Part shown: positions 35,531 through 42,467 of the stretch, piece by piece
How positions within the stretch are numbered: position 1 is the first letter of the stretch
Layout of the letters: every line of letters begins with the position of its first letter
DNA from: Herpetosiphon aurantiacus DSM 785
GTDB taxonomy: Bacteria; Chloroflexota; Chloroflexia; Chloroflexales; Herpetosiphonaceae
Direction: 5' to 3'
Assembly: GCA_000018565.1 (NCBI GenBank)
Contig: CP000875.1
Coordinates: forward strand, 4,355,199 to 4,419,198
Length of the DNA: 64,000 bases
Position numbers and translations under genes: made by a program
The notes under the pieces: generated by a model
Told to the model about the DNA's origin: nothing
What the model saw: only the letters and a program-made list of their open reading frames with translations
The model's database searches: none

Positions 35531-38500
35531 TTATTGCCAATAGCCGGTCATCAAATCGCCGCCACGGGTCGGGATGCCGCCGCCACCTGGCACAGCCTGC
35601 CCAGAGCCATTGTAAACCGTGAAGGTCACTTCTTGGCTGGGGGACAATCCGCAAACGTTGGTGTTGCCAGCGCCATCGACATTGCCGCGATTGCCCAGTC
35701 CATCGACCGTCACAAACCAGCCGCCCGTGTTAACCCCACGGATATGCACCGCAAAACAGGTTGGATCAACCGCGTTTTCGGCATATTTTTGGAAGTACAA
35801 GCGTTGAGCTACCGGGGCAGTCGTTGGTGGTGCTGGCTTCGTTGGGGTCGCTGGCACCGCAGTTGGTTGGGTTGCCGCAATGCCTGTATTAGCTGCTGCA
35901 ACATCTAAACTGTTGTCCAGATCCTTGAGGGCGGCAGCTTCACGATAGATTGCATTGGCTTCGGTTTCGTTACCAGCCTCCTCTAGCTCGCGCCCGCGCC
36001 CAAGATAGGCTTCATACAATTGCTTGACCGTTTGTAGCTTACCCATAATTTCGCCAAACTCGCCGCTGCCAGCAGTTTGGGCTTCTTTATAGCCATTAAT
36101 CGCTGCTTGCCAATCTTGTTGTTCGGCGGCAGTTTGGCCATTGCGATAGAAATTCAGCACTTTGGCTAAGTTGCCACCTGGTTGATGGTCGGGCTTGAAA
36201 CCAAAGGTTTTGTTGAGAATTTCAAGGCTTTCTGCAACGTTTTCAGGGCCAGTTAATTCGCTGACCGCCCAATTGTAGTAAGTTGCCGAGCCAATGTTGC
36301 TCAAATCAAGATAGGCTGGATCGATGGCGAGCACTTTGTCAAAGGCCGCTGCTGCATTTGGCCAATCTTGTTTAGCGTAAGCTTCTTGCCCAACGATATA
36401 TTCTAAGCGTTTGGCCTCTTGGGGATCGGCAGTTTCGGCCACAGTTGGAGTGGCCGCATTGGTTGCCGCAACCGTTGGGGTACTCTCATCAACCGCAACT
36501 TCTGCGGTAGCTGTAGCGCCGCTAGCAAGATTTGGGTCATCTTCACCTTGGCCAAAGCTCAAAAATGCAATCACAATCAAGGCTAAAAGTGCGCTACCTA
36601 AGGCCACGAGAACCTTTGGCGAACGGAAGAAATCCTTGGCTTTGGCAAGTGGCGATGCTTTTGGCGGCATGGCATAGGGCGGTGGAACAGGCGCATAGTC
36701 AGTTTCCGCCGCCTGAGTTGCTTGAACAGGAGCCGCAGGTCGCGCCAGTTCAATCCGTTGGGCGTTAATTGGCCGCGCTGGCCCTTTTTTGGGCAGTTGT
36801 TGGTTTGGCTGCGAAGCCCCAGCCATTGGTGGATAGGCCTGATTGCCAGTCGGCGGCATATAGGTTTGGTTACCAGTTGCTGGCGGTGGATAGGCTTGTG
36901 GCTGATTCGGCGGATAGGCCGGATACATCACGGTGCTTTCGTTATCAACTGGCTGGTTGGTTCGGCTTGGAATTGGCCGATTGGGCACGCTTGCAGTTGG
37001 CGTGTACATCATTGTACTTTGGTTATCCAGCGGCATGGTTGGCGCAGCTGGCAACGGCTGGTTGGCCTGCGATTGGACACTTGGCAAGGGTTGATTGGGC
37101 TGGGTAATCGGTGCTTGCCGTAACGGTGGGTTAGCCGCTGGTGGCGTATAAATCTGGGTCGCATCAACTGGCGGCTTGGCCGCTGGCGCAGCCTGTTGCA
37201 CCACCGGATTCGGGGTCGGCGGCGTATAGATTTGGGTCGCATCAACTGGCGGCTTGGCCGCTGGCGCAGCCTGTTGCACCACCGGATTCGGGGTCGGTGG
37301 CGTGTAGATTTGGGTTGGCTCGTTTGGTGGCGGCGCAGCCTGTTGATTCACCACCGAATTGGGGGTTGGTGGCGTGTAGATTTGGGTTGGCTCGTTTGGT
37401 GGCGGCGCAGCCTGTTGATTCACCACCGGATTTGGGGTTGGTGGCGTGTAGATCATCGTGCCTTCATTAGACTCAGGCATGGCCGCAGCCGCCGCAGATG
37501 AAGCAGCAACCCCAGCTACAAAGGCTTGCGTTGGGTTATCGCCACTTGGCTGATTGCGTGGTGGTGGGCGATTTGGCGCTCCAGGCCGACCAGCAATTGG
37601 AATCATCGGGCGACCACTGGCATTCAATTGTTGCGCAGGTCGATCGCTGACCCGATTGAATTTAGCTTGTTTCAAGGCCTCAACAAAATCCGACATTGTA
37701 GCAAAGCGCCGAATTGGATCTTTGGCGGTTGCTTGAGCCAGAATTTCAGCCGTCAACGGAGGCACATGCGGCGCAACATCTTGCAATGGTGGCAGCGGTG
37801 TCGTTAAAATTTTGCTCATGGCAATTTGGGCATTAGTGCTGATGTTGGCATAGGGGTTATGCCCAGCCAACGATTCATACAAAATCAAGCCCAAAGCATA
37901 AATATCCGAGCGCACATCGGCGGTTTCGCCCTCGAAAATTTCGGGCGCAGTGTAAGCGACCGTACCAGCAAAACCGCCAGCCTTGGTCATGCGGGCCTCG
38001 TTGTTGGCGAGGGCAATCCCAAAGTCGGCGAGCACAGCATGGCCGTTGCTGCGAAACAAAATATTGCTCGGCTTGATATCGCGGTGAATAAAACCCTTGC
38101 CATGGGCATAATCCAAGGCTGAGCCAATTTGCTCACCCATTTCAAGCGTCGAGTTTAATGGCTGTTGCGGCTGTTGACGCAAGCGATCGGTCAGCGTGCC
38201 CCCAGCGATATATTCCATTGCGATATAGTGGATCGGCTGGTAGGGGTTTTGGGCTTGGGCAATGTCGCTGGCTTCATACAATTGCACAATGTGCGGGTGG
38301 TGCAAGGTACGATTGGCCCGCGCCTCACGCATAAAACGCTGAAGTGTATCGTTATCGTGGGCAAAATAGGGTGGTAATACTTTGAAGGCAACCAGACCAT
38401 AGGCTTGATGCTGCGCTCGATAGACTTGCGCCATCCCGCCACGGCCAATCTCTTCTTGCAATGTATACTCACCCAGTTGGGTATGTTCAAATGATTTCAT
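35531..38500 (-). CDS. Transmembrane Ser/Thr kinase, upstream member of the tandem pair
   Basis: The 989-residue paralogue has a kinase domain with GRGGMAQVYRA, Lys40, HRDIKPSN with Asp141, DFGIAL with Asp159 and GTVAYTAPEIF. A very long Pro-rich linker (about 285-615) includes tandem 24-26-residue repeats of the TQIYTPPTPNPVV type. A membrane helix (about 628-652) is followed by a short TPR-like region and the same C-terminal 90 residues as its neighbour (RLYFQKYAENAVDPTCFAVH at the start, TRGGDLMTGYWQ at the end), differing at only about nine positions. Since the kinase and linker regions diverge far more, the ectodomain is either under strong constraint or has been homogenised by recombination. 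Confidence 0.92.
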   Translation of the reverse strand: MKSFEHTQLGEYTLQEEIGRGGMAQVYRAQHQAYGLVAFKVLPPYFAHDNDTLQRFMREARANRTLHHPHIVQLYEASDIAQAQNPYQPIHYIAMEYIAGGTLTDRLRQQPQQPLNSTLEMGEQIGSALDYAHGKGFIHRDIKPSNILFRSNGHAVLADFGIALANNEARMTKAGGFAGTVAYTAPEIFEGETADVRSDIYALGLILYESLAGHNPYANISTNAQIAMSKILTTPLPPLQDVAPHVPPLTAEILAQATAKDPIRRFATMSDFVEALKQAKFNRVSDRPAQQLNASGRPMIPIAGRPGAPNRPPPRNQPSGDNPTQAFVAGVAASSAAAAAMPESNEGTMIYTPPTPNPVVNQQAAPPPNEPTQIYTPPTPNSVVNQQAAPPPNEPTQIYTPPTPNPVVQQAAPAAKPPVDATQIYTPPTPNPVVQQAAPAAKPPVDATQIYTPPAANPPLRQAPITQPNQPLPSVQSQANQPLPAAPTMPLDNQSTMMYTPTASVPNRPIPSRTNQPVDNESTVMYPAYPPNQPQAYPPPATGNQTYMPPTGNQAYPPMAGASQPNQQLPKKGPARPINAQRIELARPAAPVQATQAAETDYAPVPPPYAMPPKASPLAKAKDFFRSPKVLVALGSALLALIVIAFLSFGQGEDDPNLASGATATAEVAVDESTPTVAATNAATPTVAETADPQEAKRLEYIVGQEAYAKQDWPNAAAAFDKVLAIDPAYLDLSNIGSATYYNWAVSELTGPENVAESLEILNKTFGFKPDHQPGGNLAKVLNFYRNGQTAAEQQDWQAAINGYKEAQTAGSGEFGEIMGKLQTVKQLYEAYLGRGRELEEAGNETEANAIYREAAALKDLDNSLDVAAANTGIAATQPTAVPATPTKPAPPTTAPVAQRLYFQKYAENAVDPTCFAVHIRGVNTGGWFVTVDGLGNRGNVDGAGNTNVCGLSPSQEVTFTVYNGSGQAVPGGGGIPTRGGDLMTGYWQ
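37147..37455 (-). repeat. Tandem repeats in the linker of the larger kinase
   Basis: Two units of 78 bp (about 37147-37224 and 37225-37302) are almost identical and encode TQIYTPPTPNPVVQQAAPAA plus a short spacer. They are followed by two units of 72 bp encoding TQIYTPPTPN(P/S)VVNQQAA plus PPPNEP. The near-identity of adjacent units suggests recent amplification. Confidence 0.8.
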
Positions 38501-38581
38501 TGCTGTAATCCTACAACGTCAACTGCGGAGTATCCGCTTCGAGTATCAAGTGCCGAAAATTGCAGGCTAGATTGATGCCCC

Positions 38582-38610
38582 ATTATCACATTATTCGCCA
38601 ACATTGACAA
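38582..38610 (-). promoter_or_regulatory. Promoter of the larger tandem kinase
   Basis: TTGTCA and GATAAT are spaced by 17 bp on the minus strand, 82-110 bp upstream of the start codon. The plus-strand string ATTATCACATTATT (38582-38595) recurs exactly in the neighbouring kinase promoter at 35253. Confidence 0.65.
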
Positions 38611-38658
38611 GCACGAAATTGAGTATTTAAAAATTTCATTAATTCGGGCCTAAATCCC

Positions 38659-38707
38659 TTGCTAGCGCATTGAATCGAATCATACTCACTTGAAAATGCT
38701 TGCTAGC
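38659..38707. promoter_or_regulatory. Direct repeats TTGCTAGC spaced 41 bp in a divergent intergenic region
   Basis: TTGCTAGC occurs at 38659-38666 and 38700-38707, a spacing close to four helical turns; each contains the palindrome GCTAGC. They lie between the divergent kinase and ATP-grasp promoters and upstream of both, where a regulator could act. No protein is assigned. The region 38501-38905 has no gene. Confidence 0.35.
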
Positions 38708-38829
38708 TATATGGATATTCAGAACAAACCTGATCTGTTTCAGTAAATTCTGATTAAATACAAATCATTTTGACTATATATAATTGTTAGGTTTTACTAA
38801 TTTTGTGCTGCACTGTGGCAAAATACCAC

Positions 38830-38857
38830 TTGCAACTAGCGCAGAGTGCGGTATGCT
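38830..38857 (+). promoter_or_regulatory. Promoter of the ATP-grasp operon
   Basis: TTGCAA (38830-38835) and TATGCT (38852-38857) are separated by 16 bp. The start codon lies 48 bp downstream of the -10, preceded by AAGGA. Confidence 0.55.
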
Positions 38858-38905
38858 ACATGCCAACCACCAGAGCTTCCCGCCTAAGTTTTTTAAGGAC
38901 GATCC

Positions 38906-39766
38906 ATGAATCCGAATATTCGTTTGCTGTCGCTGGCTTGTGAACGGCTCGGTTTGACGTATGAACATTTACACTCGACGGAAAACATTCTGCGCATCGT
39001 TGGTCCTACCCGTAATTGGCTGTTTGTCAATTGGAAAGCACCGCTCAACGACAACACAATGAGCGAAATCTGCCGCGATAAAGATTATTTTTATACCCTC
39101 ACCCACAATTGGATTAAGCAACCACAAACTGAATCGTACTTCCACCCACTTGGGCCGGATCGTTTTGCCAAATATCGCGCCTTCGATAGCCTCGAAGCAA
39201 TCGCCGACGATGTGTTGGCCAAATTCGCCTTGCCCGTAATGATCAAACGCAATCGTGGCTCGGGCGGCTTGAATGTGTTTCGCTGCCACGACCGCGAGGG
39301 CATCATTCGCGCCTTGACCAAAATTTTCGATGGCGCAAGCAAAGATTTTGATTATATTGCGCTGGCTCAGGGCACAATTGAGATTGCTCACGAATATCGC
39401 GCAGTCTTTTTGGATGGTCAGTTGATTTTGCTCTACGAAAAAAATATCGATCAAGCCATGTTTGAAGGCAATCTTAGCCCATTGCACTGGAATGGTGGCC
39501 GGGCAGTGGTGATTGACGATCAAGCCTTACATACGACAATTAGTAATTTTGCAGCCTCGCTATTTGAAGCCTTGCCTTTGCGCTGGACAGGCTTGGATAT
39601 TGCTCAAGATCGCAATGGTGAATGGTGGCTGATTGAAGCCAATGCCTCGCCTGGCTTTGAATATATTGCCCGCGATGCTGGCGATGATGTGATCGTCGGC
39701 GTTTATACCCATGTGCTCCAAACTTTAGGCGTTGTTAGCCCCAAACTGGTAGGAGAATTGGCATGA
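38906..39766 (+). CDS. ATP-grasp ligase of unknown substrate
   Basis: The 286-residue protein shows the ATP-grasp fold: a pre-ATP domain (residues 1-90), the nucleotide-binding loop LPVMIKRNRGSGGLNVF, AQGTIEIAHEYRAVFLDGQL, and the metal-binding end TGLDIAQDRNGEWWLIEANA followed by SPGFEY, whose Glu and Asn coordinate magnesium. It resembles RimK-like and glutathione-synthetase-like ligases, which join a carboxylate to an amine or thiol. No partner carrier or precursor peptide gene is visible. It overlaps the next gene by 4 bp (ATGA), and that one overlaps a HAD phosphatase gene, so three enzymes are made from one message. Confidence 0.82.
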   Translation: MNPNIRLLSLACERLGLTYEHLHSTENILRIVGPTRNWLFVNWKAPLNDNTMSEICRDKDYFYTLTHNWIKQPQTESYFHPLGPDRFAKYRAFDSLEAIADDVLAKFALPVMIKRNRGSGGLNVFRCHDREGIIRALTKIFDGASKDFDYIALAQGTIEIAHEYRAVFLDGQLILLYEKNIDQAMFEGNLSPLHWNGGRAVVIDDQALHTTISNFAASLFEALPLRWTGLDIAQDRNGEWWLIEANASPGFEYIARDAGDDVIVGVYTHVLQTLGVVSPKLVGELA

Positions 39767-40239
39767 GTGAGCAGCGCGACCAATGGATTGCCCAAATTGA
39801 ACAATTGCCTGCGCAACTAACTGAGTTGGTGCGACCACTCAGCCCAAGCCAACTGACCACACAATTTTTAGCTAACGAGTGGAGCGTAGCCCAAAATATT
39901 CATCATCTGGCCGATTCGCATATGAATTCGTATATTCGTTGCAAATTGATTGCCAGCGAGGAAAATCCTACGCTCAAGCCCTATGATCAAGATTCGTGGG
40001 CGGCGTTTGGCGATGCGCAGCAAGCTGATGTCGAAATTTCATTGCAATTGTTACGTTCGTTGCATGCTCGCTGGGTGCAATTTTGGCGCGAATTGCCTGA
40101 AGACGATTGGCAACGCACTGGTTTTCACCCCGAAAACGGCCCAGTCAGCTTAATCAGTTTGGTCGAAACCTACGCCAACCATGGCCTTGGTCATATCGAC
40201 CAAATTCAGCGCACCTTGGCAGCTGAGCCACAAGCATGA
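39763..40239 (+). CDS. DinB/YfiT-family putative metal-dependent enzyme
   Basis: The 158-residue four-helix protein has the DinB-fold metal triad candidates: His in NIHHLADSHMN and the HGLGHIDQI pair near the C-terminus. EWSVAQNIHHLADSH is the typical first helix of the family. Members include thiol transferases that use bacillithiol or mycothiol and a number of uncharacterised hydrolases. The start overlaps the stop of the ATP-grasp gene and the stop overlaps the HAD gene. That context raises the chance of a small-molecule pathway, but I cannot name the thiol or substrate. Confidence 0.82.
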   Translation: MSEQRDQWIAQIEQLPAQLTELVRPLSPSQLTTQFLANEWSVAQNIHHLADSHMNSYIRCKLIASEENPTLKPYDQDSWAAFGDAQQADVEISLQLLRSLHARWVQFWRELPEDDWQRTGFHPENGPVSLISLVETYANHGLGHIDQIQRTLAAEPQA

Positions 40240-40841
40240 GCAAGCTCCAAGCGGTGTTGTTCGATGTTGATGGGGTGCTATGTGTGCCGATGTTTCGCTT
40301 TGCTGCTTATTTGGAGCGCGAACATAACCTCAGCTTCAAACATACCCAGCCATTTTTTCAAGGGGTATTTTTGGATTGCATTGATGGCAAGGCCGATCTG
40401 CGAGAGGTTTTGCCATCGTACCTGGAGCAATGGGCTTGGCCTAGCGACCTTGATAGCTTCTTGGCGCGTTGGTTTCACGAAGAGAGCTTGGTTGATGCCC
40501 GGGTGTTGAATGCGATGCAACTGCTGCGTGAGCGTGGAATGAAGTGCTATCTTGCGACCAACCAAGAGCGCCATCGTAGCAACTATCTTTGGCACGATTT
40601 AGGTATGTGGCGCTGGTGCGATGGCATGTTGGCTTCATGGGGCATTGGCGCACGCAAACCAATGCCCGAATATTTCGAGCGGGTTACCCAGCAACTTGGG
40701 CTAGCACCCGCCAGCATCGCCTTTTGGGATGATGCCCAAGCCAATGTTGTTGCCGCCCAAAGCCATGGTTGGCAAGCCCAACACTATCGCGATTACAGCA
40801 ACCTAGCGGCTTGGCTCAAAACCACTATTCCTCAAAGTTAA
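40236..40841 (+). CDS. HAD-superfamily hydrolase
   Basis: The 201-residue protein has HAD motif I FDVDGVLCVP (nucleophile Asp and acid/base Asp), motif II in CYLATNQERHRS, a lysine in GARKPMPEYF and motif IV in FWDDAQANVVAAQSHGW. The helical cap between motif I and II is of the C1 type (YihX/epoxide hydrolase-like subgroup). It is likely a phosphatase for a small phosphorylated metabolite. The ATGA overlap with the DinB-family gene makes it the third member of the operon. A perfect inverted repeat starts 7 bp after its stop codon. Confidence 0.87.
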   Translation: MSKLQAVLFDVDGVLCVPMFRFAAYLEREHNLSFKHTQPFFQGVFLDCIDGKADLREVLPSYLEQWAWPSDLDSFLARWFHEESLVDARVLNAMQLLRERGMKCYLATNQERHRSNYLWHDLGMWRWCDGMLASWGIGARKPMPEYFERVTQQLGLAPASIAFWDDAQANVVAAQSHGWQAQHYRDYSNLAAWLKTTIPQS

Positions 40842-40847
40842 ACTCCC

Positions 40848-40891
40848 GAACGAGGCTGGAGCTACTCGGTTTGTTCGCTCCAGCCTCGTTC
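40848..40891. terminator. Perfect 15-bp hairpin at convergent gene ends
   Basis: GAACGAGGCTGGAGC and GCTCCAGCCTCGTTC pair perfectly around a 14-nt loop; CTTG follows on the plus strand. The structure includes the last codons and the stop of the minus-strand gene at 40862, so part of that gene encodes the terminator of its neighbour. Confidence 0.8.
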
Positions 40892-41311
40892 TTGCAATTC
40901 GTCGCGTAAACGCTCGGTCAAACGCTCGGCATCAGTGCGCCAACTATGGGTCGCTGGAGCCAACTTCAAAAATTGGTCAAAATCGGCAATTGCCCGCGCC
41001 GCCGCATGCAAGCCATGAAAGCTATGCAAAATGCCACGTTGCAAATATGGCTCGGCCCACGCAGGATCAAGCTTGATCAGATCACCAAAATCGCGCACGG
41101 CTCCAGCATAATCATCAAGCTCACGCCCACGAATTACCGCCCGCCGCAAGACGGGCATGCCCCACCACGGTGCATAGGTTTGAGCACGGGTATAGGCATT
41201 GAACGCCCAGCGATACATTTGCTTGGAAAGCGTGCGATTGCCCCAATAGGTACAACTTTGGCCCCAGGCAAACCACATTTTGGCCTTGAAAGGAATTTTT
41301 GGTTCGCTCAT
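40862..41311 (-). CDS. Small TPR-like protein
   Basis: The 149 residues contain two or three TPR-like helix pairs (MYRWAFNAYTRAQTYAPWWG, AVRDFGDLIKLDPAWAEPYL, AIADFDQFLKLAPATHSWRT) after an aromatic N-terminus (AKMWFAWGQSCTYWGNRTLS). It has no signal peptide. Its start overlaps the end of the GNAT-methyltransferase fusion gene by 4 bp, so the two are co-translated. The protein probably mediates an interaction. Its last eight codons form one arm of the hairpin at 40848-40891. Family otherwise unrecognised. Confidence 0.7.
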   Translation of the reverse strand: MSEPKIPFKAKMWFAWGQSCTYWGNRTLSKQMYRWAFNAYTRAQTYAPWWGMPVLRRAVIRGRELDDYAGAVRDFGDLIKLDPAWAEPYLQRGILHSFHGLHAAARAIADFDQFLKLAPATHSWRTDAERLTERLRDELQERGWSEQTE

Positions 41312-42402
41312 GCAGGCTCCTTTCGCGCAATCGTTTTAACCCATGGCGGGCAATTTGGCCGACTATCATCAATGTTCCATTGTTCCAGCACGTGCAAGCC
41401 AACCCCCGCCAAGGCCTTAGCTACCAACTCAGGTTGATGATAGGCAAAAAAGCGTCCATCGGCCTGCATCTGTTCACCTTCGCCAATTTTTAGGCTGAGA
41501 TAACAAATCCCGTGCGGTTGCAATACCCGAGCAATTTCGCTCAAGGCTAGCGAAAATTCCAAATGTGGTAGATGCAATAATGAGGCTTGGGCCCAAACGC
41601 CTTGCACGCTGGCCGCTGCAATTGGCAAACTCCGCGCATCGCCAGCAACCAAAGCAACTTCAGCCTGTTTGGCAAATTGCAACATGGCCCACGTTGGGTC
41701 AAGCCCAACTACTTGGTAGCCAGCTTCGCGCAGCATCAGGGCATCGCGGCCAGGCCCACAACCAACTTCAAGAATTTTAGCGGGTGCGGCCAAGTAGTGC
41801 ATAAAACGATCACGTGATTTTAAAGTCCAAGCACTAATTGCCCCCCGCCGTTGCTGATAATCATCGGCAATTGTTTCGTAAGTTGCCACGGTTTGATTAG
41901 CCATACGCTCAGTTGGCTTATGTAGGATGGCGTAAAAATTACCAGGAGCGCTGGTCATTTCGCGCCGTTCATGATAGCGATAGCCCCAACGCTCATACAT
42001 CGCCTGATTTTCGGGCGAAACTTCCAGCGCACCCAACGAAATGCTTTGATAGCCTTGGGCGCTGGCCCATTGTTCGACTGTCTGCACCAAGAGCTTGCCA
42101 TAACCGCGACCTTGAGCTGCAGGATCGACGCTCAAACGCCAGAGGTGCAAATCGGTGTCGGTTGGGCTGAACGTGCCAACCCGTACTGCTGCGACAATCT
42201 GGCCGGCCTCTTCGACCACCAAAATCTGCCAATTGGGATGCTTGGCCTGCGAGGCGCTCAGGCTCTCGACAGTTTCGTTATAGACATAGGCATACAGCTC
42301 GCTTTTGGCTCGTTGCGGGGCGTAGGCCGCATAGGTTACCGCAATCACCGCCGGATAATCGGCGCTACTGGCCAAACGAACTTGCACTTGTTGACGTTCC
42401 AT
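41308..42402 (-). CDS. Fusion of GNAT acetyltransferase and SAM methyltransferase
   Basis: Residues 1-165 are a GNAT domain: LHLWRLSVDPAAQGRGYGKL contains the acetyl-CoA loop, and EVSPENQAMYERWGYRYHER is the typical C-terminal pair of elements. From about residue 168 a class I methyltransferase begins: YETIADDYQQRRGAISAWTL, motif I ILEVGCGPGRDALML, VVGLDPTWAMLQFAK, and GVWAQASLLHLPHLEFSLAL. A short Pro-Thr-Glu-Arg-Met joint connects them without frameshift; the methyltransferase could also start internally at that Met. Such a fusion suggests successive modification of one substrate, but no substrate is evident. The small TPR gene follows with a 4-bp overlap. Confidence 0.85.
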   Translation of the reverse strand: MERQQVQVRLASSADYPAVIAVTYAAYAPQRAKSELYAYVYNETVESLSASQAKHPNWQILVVEEAGQIVAAVRVGTFSPTDTDLHLWRLSVDPAAQGRGYGKLLVQTVEQWASAQGYQSISLGALEVSPENQAMYERWGYRYHERREMTSAPGNFYAILHKPTERMANQTVATYETIADDYQQRRGAISAWTLKSRDRFMHYLAAPAKILEVGCGPGRDALMLREAGYQVVGLDPTWAMLQFAKQAEVALVAGDARSLPIAAASVQGVWAQASLLHLPHLEFSLALSEIARVLQPHGICYLSLKIGEGEQMQADGRFFAYHQPELVAKALAGVGLHVLEQWNIDDSRPNCPPWVKTIARKEPA

Positions 42403-42467
42403 TGCGCTCCGACCTTAAACAGCAAAATACTCCGCTCTCTACTATACATCAGAAGTTTAAAGCAGGA

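Noticed and set aside
36722-37501. Long open frames on the plus strand opposite the kinase linker
   Set aside because: They arise because the Pro-Gln-Thr-rich repeat linker of the minus-strand kinase avoids complementary stop codons. They lack ribosome binding sites and give Trp-Arg-Leu-rich low-complexity products.
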